Source: Candidatus Coproplasma stercoravium (GTDB taxonomy: Bacteria > Bacillota > Clostridia > Christensenellales > Borkfalkiaceae). Taken from it: a DNA stretch of 62,236 nucleotides. The notes under the pieces were generated by a model. It did not search any database, was not told the DNA's origin, and was given only the letters and a program-made list of their open reading frames with translations. The stretch lies in the NCBI GenBank assembly GCA_018713165.1, contig DVFR01000034.1, positions 1 to 62,236 of the forward strand. The letters are read 5' to 3'. Shown in pieces: positions 16,671-26,097 of this stretch; position 1 is the stretch's first letter, and every line of letters starts with the position of its first letter. The position numbers and the translations under genes are program-made.

Positions 16671-18653
16671 TTAATTTTTAGGCACGTTTTTGCCCGCCGT
16701 GCGCATGCGCTTTTTGAGCCCGTTTATCGTATCGCGAATCTCTATCGCGCGCTCGAAGTCGAGCTGGGCGGAGGCCACCGCCATGAGCGCTTTGAGCTTT
16801 TCAATTTCGGCGGGAATATCGGCGGCCTTCACGTCGTCGCCAATCTGTTTTTTGCCCGTTATGCCTATCGTGCTCTTTACTTCCTTGATTATCGTCTTTG
16901 GTACAATGCCGTGCGCCTTGTTGTATTCGTCCTGAACCTTTCTGCGGCGCTCCGTTTCGTCTATCGCCCTCTTCATGCTGCCCGTGATTGTATCGGCATA
17001 CATAATCACCCTGCCCTCGGCATTTCGCGCGGCGCGGCCTATCGTCTGCACGAGCGAGGTTTCGCTTCGCAAAAAGCCCTCTTTATCGGCGTCGAGAATG
17101 GCCACGAGCTTGACTTCGGGCAGGTCGAGCCCCTCGCGGAGCAGGTTTATGCCGCAGAGTACGTCGAACTCGCCGCTCCTGAGCCCGTTTATTATGTCGA
17201 TGCGTTCGAGCGCGTCGATATCGCTGTGCATATATTTGACTTTTAAGGAATGTTCCTTTAAATAGTCGGTAAGGCTCTCCGCCATGCGCTTTGTGAGCGT
17301 GGTGACGAGCACCCTGCCCTGAGCGGCTATAACCTTTTTAATCTCGCCCAGAAGGTCGTCAATCTGCCCTTTCGTCGGGCGCACCTCCACCTCCGGGTCT
17401 AAAAGCCCCGTGGGGCGGATAAGCTGTTCGACCGTATTGCCCGACTGTTCGAGCTCATAGGGCGCGGGCGTTGCCGAAACGCAGATAAGCTGCGGTATGC
17501 GCGCGTCGAACTCTTCGAAGGTGAGCGGGCGGTTGTCGTACGCAGACTTTAAGCGGAAACCGTAGTTTACAAGGTTTTCCTTTCTGCTCCTGTCGCCGTG
17601 GTACATGGCGCGTATCTGCGGAATCGTCATGTGACTTTCGTCTATAAACACGAGAAACTCTCCGCGGGGGAAGTAATCGAGGAGGGTGAACGAGGGCTCG
17701 CCGGGGCTGCGCCCGTCGAAATAGCGGCTGTAATTTTCCACGCCGCTGCAATAGCCGATTTCGCGTATCATCTCCATATCGAAAGTAGTGCGCTGTTCCA
17801 GCCTCTCCGCCTCCAACGGTTTGCCCGCATCGCGGAAAGCCTTCACTTCGTCGTTCATGTCGCGCTCTATCATGGAAAGCGCGTGTTCGAGCTTGTCCGA
17901 GCCGACCGCATAGTGGGTGGCGGGGAATATGCACACGTGTTTGAGTTCGGAGATTATGTTGCCCGTTACGGCGTCCTCTTCGCATATTCTGTCTATTTCG
18001 TCGCCGAAAAATTCGACGCGTATTGCCACTTCGGAGTTGCTCGCGGGGAATATCTCTACTATATCGCCGCGGACGCGGAATGTCGCGCGGTGGAAATCCA
18101 TGTCGTTGCGCTGATACTGAATTTCAACCAGACGGCGCAGGAGCGCGTCGCGCTCAATCTCCTGCCCGGGGCGGAGGGAGATTGAAAGACGGAAATACTC
18201 TTCGGGCGCACCCAGACCGTATATGCACGAGACGGAGGCAACGACGATTACGTCTTTCCTCTCGCCCAAAGCGGCGGTCGCCGAGTTTCGGAGTTTATCT
18301 ATCTCATCGTTGAGGCTCATATCCTTTTCGATATAGGTATCGGTGGAAGGAATGTAGCTCTCGGGCTGGTAATAATCGTAGTACGAAACGAAGTACTCTA
18401 CCCTGTTTTCGGGGAAGAACTCGCGAAATTCATTGCAAAGCTGCGCGGCGAGCGTTTTGTTGTGCGCAATCACGAGCGTGGGGCGGTTTACGTTTTTGAT
18501 TATGTTTGCCATCGTGAACGTTTTGCCGCTGCCCGTAACTCCGACGAGCACCTGCGTGCGTATGCCGTCCAAAACGCCCTCGGTGAGCTCGCGTATGGCC
18601 TCGGGCTGGTCGCCCGTCGGCTGAAATTTTGATTTTAAAATAAACTTATCCAT
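16671..18653 (-). CDS. uvrB: Excinuclease ABC subunit B
   Basis: The damage-verifying helicase-like subunit of nucleotide excision repair. The 660 residues include Walker A ([13 protein letters not shown]), the beta-hairpin region ([17 protein letters not shown]) that inserts between the DNA strands, the helicase motif [28 protein letters not shown], and a C-terminal UVR helical hairpin (about 620-655) for UvrC contact. It starts 31 bases after the GNAT gene and is followed by uvrA. Confidence 0.98.
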   Translation of the reverse strand: MDKFILKSKFQPTGDQPEAIRELTEGVLDGIRTQVLVGVTGSGKTFTMANIIKNVNRPTLVIAHNKTLAAQLCNEFREFFPENRVEYFVSYYDYYQPESYIPSTDTYIEKDMSLNDEIDKLRNSATAALGERKDVIVVASVSCIYGLGAPEEYFRLSISLRPGQEIERDALLRRLVEIQYQRNDMDFHRATFRVRGDIVEIFPASNSEVAIRVEFFGDEIDRICEEDAVTGNIISELKHVCIFPATHYAVGSDKLEHALSMIERDMNDEVKAFRDAGKPLEAERLEQRTTFDMEMIREIGYCSGVENYSRYFDGRSPGEPSFTLLDYFPRGEFLVFIDESHMTIPQIRAMYHGDRSRKENLVNYGFRLKSAYDNRPLTFEEFDARIPQLICVSATPAPYELEQSGNTVEQLIRPTGLLDPEVEVRPTKGQIDDLLGEIKKVIAAQGRVLVTTLTKRMAESLTDYLKEHSLKVKYMHSDIDALERIDIINGLRSGEFDVLCGINLLREGLDLPEVKLVAILDADKEGFLRSETSLVQTIGRAARNAEGRVIMYADTITGSMKRAIDETERRRKVQDEYNKAHGIVPKTIIKEVKSTIGITGKKQIGDDVKAADIPAEIEKLKALMAVASAQLDFERAIEIRDTINGLKKRMRTAGKNVPKN

Positions 18654-18684
18654 GCAAAGTCACCGCTTAAAATTCCGAACTCCT

Positions 18685-19212
18685 TCATCTGAGTTCTATC
18701 CAATATCTCTGTTCTACGACACCGTCATTTTCGACTTCGTTTTCGAGCACGCCGCCGTTGTTGATTATCGACTTCGCCGAACCAACGTTATCCCTGTCGC
18801 ACACCATGAGCACGCGCTGCAGTCCGAGCTTTCTGCACTCGTCGAGCGCAAGCGCTATCATCTTTGTGGCGTAGCCCTTCCTTCTCTCGCTCGGCCTTAT
18901 GCCGTCGCCTATGTGGCCGCCGTACTTTAAAAGATAGTCGTTGAGATAATGCCTTATATTTACGGCGCCCACCATTATATTCCGTTCGTCGTCAAAGCAG
19001 AAAAACGTGGAAGCGGGCACCATTCCGTCCTGCGGCTTATCGCGTTCAAGGCGGGAAATATAGCAATCGAAGTCGCGGTAGTCGTTTCTGAAAATAGCGA
19101 GCGGAGTCAGTTCGTTTTTATCGTGACCGTCGTAGTGCGCCAGCCACTCCTCCATCATATCCGCTATTTGTTCCTTAAACTCGCAACTTGCCTTAACCAA
19201 TCTCAACGCCAT
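18685..19212 (-). CDS. GNAT family N-acetyltransferase (COG3981-like)
   Basis: A 175-residue acetyltransferase of unknown substrate. The acetyl-CoA binding region is clear (GIRPSERRKGYATKMIALAL, about 107-126), followed by CDRDNVGSAKSIINNGGVLENE, typical of COG3981. The start at 19212 is set by GGAGG eight bases upstream. It is the first gene of the probable GNAT-uvrB-uvrA operon and lies behind a promoter with a LexA-like site, so it is expected to be DNA-damage-inducible. Whether it acts in repair or only shares the transcript is unknown. Confidence 0.85.
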   Translation of the reverse strand: MALRLVKASCEFKEQIADMMEEWLAHYDGHDKNELTPLAIFRNDYRDFDCYISRLERDKPQDGMVPASTFFCFDDERNIMVGAVNIRHYLNDYLLKYGGHIGDGIRPSERRKGYATKMIALALDECRKLGLQRVLMVCDRDNVGSAKSIINNGGVLENEVENDGVVEQRYWIELR

Positions 19213-19324
19213 TATTTTATCCTCCGTATAAGCCGCGGCGCAGCGCAATCTCTGCCGTTTAATTATAAACCCGAAACGCGGTTTTTACAACAAAATTACC
19301 GTTAAACGCATAACGGATAATTTT

Positions 19325-19370
19325 ATAAACATTTGTTTATATTATAACACCGCGCGCGCCTTAAAGTCAA
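19325..19370 (-). promoter_or_regulatory. Promoter and LexA-like operator of GNAT-uvrB-uvrA
   Basis: TTGACT (19370-19365), 18 bases, TATAAT (19346-19341). The operator ATAAACAAATGTTTAT (minus strand, 19340-19325) covers the predicted start near 19334. Its core AAAC-AAAT-GTTT fits the RNRY centre and GTTY arm of the Bacillus DinR/LexA box, apart from the outer G/C pair. Confidence 0.75.
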
Positions 19371-19388
19371 GCGCAGAGAACGTATGCT

Positions 19389-19425
19389 CAAAAAATTCCG
19401 CACGCTTTAAGCGTGCGGAATTCAA
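19389..19425 (-). terminator. Terminator of the two-component operon
   Basis: The 12-bp stem AATTCCGCACGC/GCGTGCGGAATT is followed by TTTT on the minus strand. Confidence 0.8.
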
Positions 19426-19454
19426 CATTGTTAAAAACTTTAAATCAAAGGCGC

Positions 19455-20969
19455 TCAGCCGTTCTTCTTCGCGTCTTTGTTTTCGTCCGCCTGCTCCGGA
19501 CCTTCTTCGGGAAGTTCTGGCGAAACTTCGGGGAAATCCACCCAGAATTCCGAGCCCTTGCCGAGCTCGGAGTCGGCGCCGAAATCGAAGGCGTGCTTTT
19601 CGAGAATGGTCTTTACTATCGCAAGTCCCAGTCCCGTGCCCTTTACGGGGCGGGCGTGGTTCTCCTTCACCCTGTAATACCTGTCCCATATGGCGGGCAA
19701 ATCTTCCTTGGAGATACCCTTGCCCGTATCGCGCACTTTGAACTTGATTCGTCCGCGCGCGGGGTCGTATTTGAGGCTTACGAATACCTTTTTGTCCTCG
19801 CCCGTGTAGTTAACGGCATTTGATATCAGGTTATATAGCACCTGCCCTATCTTTTCCTCGTCGGCACAGGTATATAAATCGGGGTCGATATCAATCATGA
19901 ACGTGTAGCCCTGCATGTCGCGGAGATACTCGAACTTCTTCATTATGCCGTATAAAAATTCGGTGAGGTTAAATACTTTTTTGTTTATCTGGTTGATGTC
20001 GGAGCTTATCTTCGACATGTTCAAAACGTCGTTTACCAGCCCCGCAAGCCTGTCGGCCTCGTCGATTATTACCTGCAGATGCTGGTTGCGCTTTTCGGGA
20101 TTGTCGCCCGAAATCTCCTTTATCATCGAGGCGTAAGCCTTAATCATGGTGAGCGGCGTGCGCAAATCGTGCGAGACGTTGGCAAGCAGTTCCTTCTGGA
20201 AGCCGTCGGTCTTTTTAATCTCCGAGCAGGCATAATTCAGCGCGTCGGAGAGCTGTGCAATCTCCTGGTACTCCGCCGAGGCAAAGTTTACGTTATAATC
20301 GCCCTTTGCCATCTTGTTTGCGGTAGCCGTGAGCGACTTTAACGGGTCGGAGACCTTCTGCGACATGGTGTACGCAATCAAAAATGCTATGAGTATGGCA
20401 AAAATGCCCACCACTATCATGTATCGCTGGACATTGCTCATAGCGTCGTTGGCTATATCGACCGAGTAGCGCACCACCACAAAGTTGTTGCCCGAAGGCG
20501 TGGCGGCGAAGTCGGTCGTGGCGGCGTATGTGTACATATTGCCTTCGGCAAATATGGTAACGCTCGTCTCGCTGTCGCTCAGGCGTTCGCCGACTATATC
20601 CTGCACGCCCGACCAATACTCGCGCTCGCTGTCGCTGAGCCTTTGCTCTATGGGAAGAACTATGTCGCCGTCCGGAGTAAGCACGGCAATATTCACATTG
20701 TTTTCGAACGACTCCCGCTCTATGAATTCATCCATTGCGAGATAGGCCACGGCCGGACTGAGATTTTTAGCGTCGTCCAGCCTGTCGCTCACCGTTACGC
20801 CGACCGTGCGTATCTTCTCCTGCATAAACGAGAGGAAAGAATTCTGCACAATCACGTAGCAGATGACGCCTATCAGCAGAATAATGAATAAGGCAAAAAA
20901 GCAGAAGTACTTCCAGAGGGTAACGTTAAGGCTTCGCAGCCTTTTGAGCCCCTTCCTTTCAGACTTCAA
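19455..20969 (-). CDS. Sensor histidine kinase
   Basis: A membrane histidine kinase of 504 residues. An N-terminal helix (about 20-42), an extracellular sensor region (about 43-180) and a second helix (about 181-203) precede a HAMP linker, the HisKA domain with the phospho-accepting His267 in NVSHDLRTPL, and a HATPase domain with N-box (LISNAVNYT), G1 (VRDTGKGI) and G2 (GTGLGLAI). The first codon is TTG at 20969 and overlaps the end of the regulator gene by 11 bases, implying coupling. The signal is unknown. It resembles VanS/PhoR-type kinases of Bacillota. Confidence 0.92.
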   Translation of the reverse strand: MKSERKGLKRLRSLNVTLWKYFCFFALFIILLIGVICYVIVQNSFLSFMQEKIRTVGVTVSDRLDDAKNLSPAVAYLAMDEFIERESFENNVNIAVLTPDGDIVLPIEQRLSDSEREYWSGVQDIVGERLSDSETSVTIFAEGNMYTYAATTDFAATPSGNNFVVVRYSVDIANDAMSNVQRYMIVVGIFAILIAFLIAYTMSQKVSDPLKSLTATANKMAKGDYNVNFASAEYQEIAQLSDALNYACSEIKKTDGFQKELLANVSHDLRTPLTMIKAYASMIKEISGDNPEKRNQHLQVIIDEADRLAGLVNDVLNMSKISSDINQINKKVFNLTEFLYGIMKKFEYLRDMQGYTFMIDIDPDLYTCADEEKIGQVLYNLISNAVNYTGEDKKVFVSLKYDPARGRIKFKVRDTGKGISKEDLPAIWDRYYRVKENHARPVKGTGLGLAIVKTILEKHAFDFGADSELGKGSEFWVDFPEVSPELPEEGPEQADENKDAKKNG

Positions 20970-21627
20970 ATTTGTAACCCAGTCCTCTTAACGTAACTAT
21001 GAATTTGCGGTATTCCTTCAGATTGCTGCGGAGCATCTTTATGTGGGTGTCTACCGTTCTGTCGTCGCCGTAAAAATCGAAGCCCCAGACGTCCATGAGG
21101 AGCTTTTCGCGCGTAAGGGCGATGCCCCTGTTCTTGACGAAGTAGAACAGAATCTCGTATTCCTTGGGAGTAAGCTCGGCCTTTTCGCCGTCTACGTAAA
21201 CGTTTCTGCCCGCCATGTCGATTGTGAGGCCTTCAAATTTGTAAACGTCGTTTTTAGGCTCGTCCTTTGCCGCCCTGCGCTTGGTTACGGCGTTTATGCG
21301 CGCCATTACCTCCTTGGGCGAGAAAGGCTTCGTAACGTAGTCGTCGACGCCTATTTCAAAGCCGAAGAGTTTATCGTATTCCTCTCCGCGCGCCGAGAGC
21401 ATTATCACGGGTATGTCTTTGGTCTTTCTTATCTCCTTTACGGCAGAAAAACCGTCGAGGCGCGGCATCATCACGTCCATAAGAATTATGTCGTAATCGT
21501 TGTCGCGGCACATTCTCACAGCCTCCATGCCGTCGGCCGCTTCGAACGCCTCGTTTCCCTCGAACTCGACGTACTCTTTGAGCACGTTCCTAATCATTTC
21601 TTCGTCGTCTACAATGAGAACTTTCAT
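20959..21627 (-). CDS. OmpR/PhoB-family response regulator
   Basis: A DNA-binding regulator of 222 residues partnered with the overlapping kinase. The receiver domain has the acidic pair Asp7-Asp8, the phosphorylated Asp51 (LMDVMMP) and Lys in VTKPFSP. The C-terminal winged helix shows LTPKEYEIL and RTVDTHIKMLRSNL. The start at 21627 follows GGCGGAAAC; an earlier in-frame codon at 21663 lies in the untranslated leader. A 17-bp perfect palindrome about 80-100 bases upstream is a candidate self-binding site. Confidence 0.94.
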   Translation of the reverse strand: MKVLIVDDEEMIRNVLKEYVEFEGNEAFEAADGMEAVRMCRDNDYDIILMDVMMPRLDGFSAVKEIRKTKDIPVIMLSARGEEYDKLFGFEIGVDDYVTKPFSPKEVMARINAVTKRRAAKDEPKNDVYKFEGLTIDMAGRNVYVDGEKAELTPKEYEILFYFVKNRGIALTREKLLMDVWGFDFYGDDRTVDTHIKMLRSNLKEYRKFIVTLRGLGYKFEV

Positions 21628-21708
21628 AACTGTTTCCGCCTTTTGGGTGTAGTATAAAAACAAACGGCGCAGCGCGCCCTTATTTTATTTTAACCTCAGC
21701 TGCCTGCT

Positions 21709-21725
21709 GTTAAAACACTTTTAAC
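21709..21725. promoter_or_regulatory. Palindrome upstream of the response regulator
   Basis: GTTAAAA-CAC-TTTTAAC is a perfect 7-3-7 inverted repeat in the AT-rich region between the divergent two-component and radical SAM operons. It may be the regulator's own operator. Confidence 0.4.
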
Positions 21726-21862
21726 ACAATTATATTTAATTTAATTTACATCACAATGAAATATAAGTGAAATTTATTTTCTTCGTTTAAAAAGCTCCCG
21801 CCGTCCCCCTCCGCAGCGCGCAAGAGATGGAAATTTTTGCCGGAAAATTTTTACATAAAAGT

Positions 21863-21925
21863 ACAAACAAACGTTTGACAAAGCTCTTTTCGGGTGCTAT
21901 AATGCATCCATAAACAAATGTTTGT
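21863..21925 (+). promoter_or_regulatory. Promoter with two LexA-like operators, radical SAM repair operon
   Basis: A perfect promoter: TTGACA (21875-21880), 17 bases, TATAAT (21898-21903). Box A (AAACAAACGTTT, 21865-21876) overlaps the -35. Box B (ATAAACAAATGTTTGT, 21910-21925) starts at the predicted transcription start and differs by one base from the uvrBA operator. The rest of the 367-base gap holds only the response-regulator leader and its palindrome. Confidence 0.75.
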
Positions 21926-21994
21926 GGGCGGTTGCGCCGCTGTTTCGGGTAATGCGGAGGCACGCCGCAACATTTGCCATGCGGGATACATGAT

Positions 21995-23260
21995 ATGTTA
22001 GACGCGACGACTTTACAGATTCTTACAGAAAGCGCCAAATACGACGTGTCCTGCTCGTCCTCGGGTTCAAATCGGGCGAACAGAAAGGGCGGGCTGGGCA
22101 ATGCTTCCGTCGGGGGAATTTGCCACTCCTTTACCCCCGACGGGAGGTGTATCTCCCTGCTTAAAATACTCATGAGCAACGAATGCCTGTACGACTGCGA
22201 ATACTGCCCCAACCGCCGTTCTTCGGGCGTGAGACGGGCGAGAATTACCCCCGACGAGATTTGCACGCTTACAATCAACTTTTACAAGCGCAACTATATC
22301 GAGGGGCTCTTCCTCTCCTCCGCCGTATTCGATACTCCAAACAGGACTATGGAACTGCTTTTGGAAACAGTCGTAAAGCTCAGAAAAGAATATAATTTCA
22401 ACGGATACATTCACTTAAAGGGCATACCGCACGCCGACGACGAACTTGCAATGCGGGCGGCGAAGTACGTCGACAGAATGAGCTATAACATAGAGCTGCC
22501 GTCGGAAAAATCGCTTAAACTTCTCGCGCCGCAAAAGACCAAAGACAGCCTTATAACCCCCATGAAAAAATTGCAGACGGCAATGGTTTACGACAGGGAA
22601 AACAAGGTTAAGCGCGGGCGCGTGCTGCCTGCGGGGCAGACCACGCAGATGATTGTGGGCGCCTCGCCCGAGAGCGACGGGCACATTCTTCGGCTGACCG
22701 AATACCTTTACAGGCACATGAATTTAAAGAGGGTTTACTACTCCTCCTATATCCCCGTGATAGAGAGCCCGCTGCTGCCCGCAACCCCCGCGGGGCTGTT
22801 GCGCGAACACAGGCTGTACCAGGCAGACTGGCTGATACGCTTTTACGGATTCGACGTTGCCGAGCTCTGCGGCGAGGGCGAAAACCTCAGCCCCGATTAC
22901 GACCCAAAATGCGCGTGGGCGCTTAAAAACATGCACCTGTTCCCCGTGGAGATAAACAGGGCGCCGCTCGAAATGCTGCTGCGCGTGCCCGGGATAGGCG
23001 CAAAGAGCGCCTACAAAATAACCGAAGCGCGAAAATTTGCCGCGCTCGACTTCGATAATCTTGCAAAAATGCGCATAGTATTAAAGAGGGCGAAGCACTT
23101 TATAACGTGCAAGGGCAAGTTTTACGGCTTTGAAGGAAACGCCGCGCGGGCGGCGCTTCTGCTCGACGAAAAGAGCCGCGTCGACGAAAACTGCAACGAA
23201 CAGCTATCGCTGTTTTCGACAACGGAAACGGCACTGAGCGCCCTCACGGGGGAGTTATGA
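21995..23260 (+). CDS. Putative DNA modification/repair radical SAM protein (TIGR03916-like)
   Basis: A radical SAM enzyme with a 4Fe-4S cluster motif CLYDCEYC (Cys-x3-Cys-x2-Cys), belonging to a family linked by context to uracil-DNA glycosylase and annotated as a DNA modification/repair protein of unknown reaction. The start at 21995 (GGGA eight bases upstream) gives 421 residues beginning MLDATTLQILTESAKYDVSC, as in relatives; a TTG seven codons earlier is possible. The C-terminus has a helix-hairpin-helix-like LRVPGIGAKSAYKI, pointing to DNA binding. It overlaps the next gene by ATGA. Two LexA-like boxes flank its promoter, consistent with an SOS role. Confidence 0.87.
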   Translation: MLDATTLQILTESAKYDVSCSSSGSNRANRKGGLGNASVGGICHSFTPDGRCISLLKILMSNECLYDCEYCPNRRSSGVRRARITPDEICTLTINFYKRNYIEGLFLSSAVFDTPNRTMELLLETVVKLRKEYNFNGYIHLKGIPHADDELAMRAAKYVDRMSYNIELPSEKSLKLLAPQKTKDSLITPMKKLQTAMVYDRENKVKRGRVLPAGQTTQMIVGASPESDGHILRLTEYLYRHMNLKRVYYSSYIPVIESPLLPATPAGLLREHRLYQADWLIRFYGFDVAELCGEGENLSPDYDPKCAWALKNMHLFPVEINRAPLEMLLRVPGIGAKSAYKITEARKFAALDFDNLAKMRIVLKRAKHFITCKGKFYGFEGNAARAALLLDEKSRVDENCNEQLSLFSTTETALSALTGEL

Positions 23261-24003
23261 AACTATTTATAACCGACGGTACGGCGGAAGGATTTTACAC
23301 CGCCGTATTTGTCGCTTACGCCGAGAAAGAGGCAGTTGTAACGTCGCAGAAAAACAGGCAGCTCAGCTTTGACACCGAGGTTATAAACGTTATACGCGAT
23401 GACGAGCGGGCGGCGCGTGTGCGAGTAAAACTCGACAAGCTCGACAGATACGCCGCGGGGGATATCGACCTGGCGCTGAGGAGCGCCGACGCGCTGAAAG
23501 AACAGACGGCGTTCGAATATATAAAGCTGATAGTAAAAAACGGGCGCGCCGTGCGCAGAATGCTGTCGGTTCCGACGGTCATTGAGATGAACGACATAAT
23601 ATCGCGCGTGACTGGCGAAGTGCATAAAATGAAGGGCTTTATCCGCTTTATGGAAACGAGAAGCGGGGCGCTGTACGCGCCCTGTTCGCCCGACAACGAC
23701 ATAACCGACCTGCTCGCGCCGCACTTTAAAGCGAGGCTTGGCGAGCAGAAATTTGCCATTCACGACGTAAACAGGAAAAAAGCGGCGCTGTGCGACGGAA
23801 ACGTGTGGTTTATGGCGGACGTCGGCAATGCTGAAATCTACCTTTCGGAATACGAAAAGGTGTTCGAGGATTTGTGGAAAAAGTACTACGCGAGCGTTAA
23901 CATAAAGGAGCGCCCGCACGAGAAGCAGATGAAGGGCTACATGCCCGTGCGCTACTGGAAGTTTCTGCCCGAAAAAAACGGGTTGCCGGACGAAAACGAC
24001 TGA
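23257..24003 (+). CDS. TIGR03915/DUF4130-type DNA repair-associated protein
   Basis: The usual partner of the preceding radical SAM protein, translated from an ATGA overlap. The 248-residue protein contains the MKGFIRFMETRSGALYAPCSPDND segment and the late KYYASVNIKERPHEKQMKGYMP, which I recognise as the family core. Many relatives carry a C-terminal uracil-DNA glycosylase domain; this one ends without it. The biochemical function is unknown; a role in DNA repair is inferred from partner and operators. Confidence 0.82.
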   Translation: MKLFITDGTAEGFYTAVFVAYAEKEAVVTSQKNRQLSFDTEVINVIRDDERAARVRVKLDKLDRYAAGDIDLALRSADALKEQTAFEYIKLIVKNGRAVRRMLSVPTVIEMNDIISRVTGEVHKMKGFIRFMETRSGALYAPCSPDNDITDLLAPHFKARLGEQKFAIHDVNRKKAALCDGNVWFMADVGNAEIYLSEYEKVFEDLWKKYYASVNIKERPHEKQMKGYMPVRYWKFLPEKNGLPDEND

Positions 24004-24026
24004 ACATTGCAAAACTGCGCAAATTA

Positions 24027-24066
24027 ATGGCGGCGCGGCGACTTTAAAAAGTCGCCGCGCCGCCAT
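24027..24066. terminator. Bidirectional terminator between convergent genes
   Basis: A 19-bp perfect stem of ATGGCGGCGCGGCGACTTT and its complement lies between the repair operon and the DUF975 gene. T-rich tracts follow on the plus strand. Confidence 0.7.
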
Positions 24067-24088
24067 TTGATTTTATATCATCCGCGCG

Positions 24089-24925
24089 TTATCCGTTATG
24101 CACATCCTCTCCGCCGCCGCTTTGAGGCTCTTCTTTCAGCCCCTCTCCCTCGGCCAGAATCCCGTCGGCTGCACTCCCTCCGTCATCAGCTGCGGAAGGG
24201 ATTGTATTCGCCTCCTCGCCGGAAGGCCCGGCGGAGCCGTCCGCATTGTAGGCGTCAGCATTGGGGTTTGCGCCGCCGTAGGCGCTGCCGTACGCAACGC
24301 TCATCGCACCCGAGTGACTCTCTTCATACAGAATATTTTTATAAAATGAGGCGACCGCCGTGTTGTAGTACGGCCCTACCCATATGAAGAGCACGCCGAG
24401 CGTGAGCGCGCACAGTATAAACCAGCCGAGAAAGCTGAGCTGCAGGCAGAAGAGCCTGAACCTGTTGCCGCGCATGAGCTCCATCGACCGGATGCGCGCT
24501 TCGTCGGCAGTTACGTTGGGGTCGTCAGCGAGTACGTAGTATGTCATCGAATAGGAATACGCCTTTAAAATTCCCGGAATTATTAAGAGCAATGACCACA
24601 GAAATATAAACAGATTGTTTATAAGAAAGGCGCAAAAAGCCGTTAAAAAGCGGGTGAAACCATAGAATATGTCGCCGACGGAGATAATTCTGCGCTCTAT
24701 TACCCACAGCGTCATTGCCGCGAGGGAGAGCGAGAAGGGTCCCGTTATTACAATTGTCGCTATGGAGCCGAATATCGAGCCGACCACGGGGAAAAAACCT
24801 GCAGCGACAGGCACGCCTGTAATAAGCATATATATGAGGTAGGCAAGCACAAGCGTACCCGTTCTGCCGTTCATCGCCGCCCTTGCCTCCTGCCTGTAGT
24901 TCGAGGCAACCATACTGTAAGCCAT
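24089..24925 (-). CDS. DUF975 family integral membrane protein
   Basis: A membrane protein of 278 residues with about five to six hydrophobic segments between residues 20 and 215 (for example LVLAYLIYMLITGVPVAAGF and FIFLWSLLLIIPGILKAYSY) and the conserved YYVLADDPNVTADEA loop characteristic of DUF975. The last 70 residues are a low-complexity Ala/Gly/Asp tail, probably disordered and cytosolic. The start at 24925 sits behind a weak GGGGGTG site; an ATG nine codons earlier lacks any. Function unknown; no operon partner. Confidence 0.8.
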   Translation of the reverse strand: MAYSMVASNYRQEARAAMNGRTGTLVLAYLIYMLITGVPVAAGFFPVVGSIFGSIATIVITGPFSLSLAAMTLWVIERRIISVGDIFYGFTRFLTAFCAFLINNLFIFLWSLLLIIPGILKAYSYSMTYYVLADDPNVTADEARIRSMELMRGNRFRLFCLQLSFLGWFILCALTLGVLFIWVGPYYNTAVASFYKNILYEESHSGAMSVAYGSAYGGANPNADAYNADGSAGPSGEEANTIPSAADDGGSAADGILAEGEGLKEEPQSGGGEDVHNG

Positions 24926-25088
24926 CTTTTCACACCCCCGCCGTTCACACATTTACAGAGCAATTTTAGCACTGCGGCATTTGAAAGTCAACGGCGGATT
25001 GAGAGTATGAGGCTTTTTTTACATTAAATTTACAACCGATATAAATTGCGGCGACAATTTTTAAGCCGCCGCAAAACATTTGTAAAAA

Positions 25089-25961
25089 TTACTTGTCTTT
25101 CTTAGTATTATGAGCCGTGGCAAGGGGCTTGTCTTTGAGCTCGGCAACTATCTTGTCGAAGAAATCGGAGAGATAGTTGTTCTCCACCTCCTCTATCTTG
25201 CCGGAATCGGCGGCAAGGGTGAGGTTCCTGTCGATAGGCACTTTGGCGACGGCGGGAATATTGTGTTCGAGCGCGATGGAATCTACCACGCTTTCGCCGA
25301 ACACGCTTATCTTTCTGCCGCAGTCGGGGCAGGTGAGGTAGCTCATATTCTCTACGATGCCCAAAATGGGTACGTTCATCATCTGCGCCATGTTGATTGC
25401 CTTGGAAACAATCATTCCGACGAGGTCCTGAGGGGTGGTTACCACGATTATGCCGTCTAAGGGAATGCTCTGGAAGAGCGTGAGCGGCACGTCGCCCGTT
25501 CCCGGGGGCATATCCACGAACATATAGTCTACGCCCTGCCATATAACGTCCGTCCAGAACTGAAGCACCGTGCCCGAAATGAGCGCGCCGCGCCATACGA
25601 CGGGGTCGTCCTCGTTTTCAAGAAGGAGGTTCATGCTCATGAGCTGCACGCCCTCTTTGCTTACGCAGGGGTAGATGCCGAATTCGTCACCCCTCGCCCT
25701 CTCGTGCACGCCGAACATTTTGGGTATAGAGGGGCCCGTGATGTCTGCGTCCATTACGGCGGTGACGTTGCCCTTGTTCTGCGAAGCCGCCGCAAGCAGT
25801 GCGCACGTCATCGATTTGCCGACGCCGCCCTTGCCGCTGACTACGGCAATCACGCGCTTGACGTCGCTCATGGCGTGGGGCTGTTTTTTGAGGCTCGCGC
25901 CCTCGCGCGAGGGGCAATCCTCGCCGCAGGAGCTGCAATCGTGCGAACAATTTTCAGCCAT
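25089..25961 (-). CDS. Mrp/NBP35-type Fe-S cluster carrier ATPase
   Basis: A cytosolic P-loop ATPase (MinD/Mrp superfamily) that holds and transfers 4Fe-4S clusters in ApbC/Nbp35 systems. The 290 residues begin with a Cys-rich segment (CSHDCSSCGEDC) like that of Nbp35, then the deviant Walker A GKGGVGKS (43-50), the switch GDVPLTL region and a C-terminal CPDC pair for the bridging cluster. It is monocistronic. A promoter is not obvious in its short AT-rich upstream region. Confidence 0.9.
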   Translation of the reverse strand: MAENCSHDCSSCGEDCPSREGASLKKQPHAMSDVKRVIAVVSGKGGVGKSMTCALLAAASQNKGNVTAVMDADITGPSIPKMFGVHERARGDEFGIYPCVSKEGVQLMSMNLLLENEDDPVVWRGALISGTVLQFWTDVIWQGVDYMFVDMPPGTGDVPLTLFQSIPLDGIIVVTTPQDLVGMIVSKAINMAQMMNVPILGIVENMSYLTCPDCGRKISVFGESVVDSIALEHNIPAVAKVPIDRNLTLAADSGKIEEVENNYLSDFFDKIVAELKDKPLATAHNTKKDK

Positions 25962-26097
25962 ATTTAAAAAATTCTCCTTTTACCGTTCAGCCGCCGCAGT
26001 CGAACCCCGCGGCGAAACTATTACCCTTTGATTTTAGGACAAGGCGCATAAAAAGTCAAGCCTTTACATATTTTGCGCAAAAAAATAAAACAAACGC

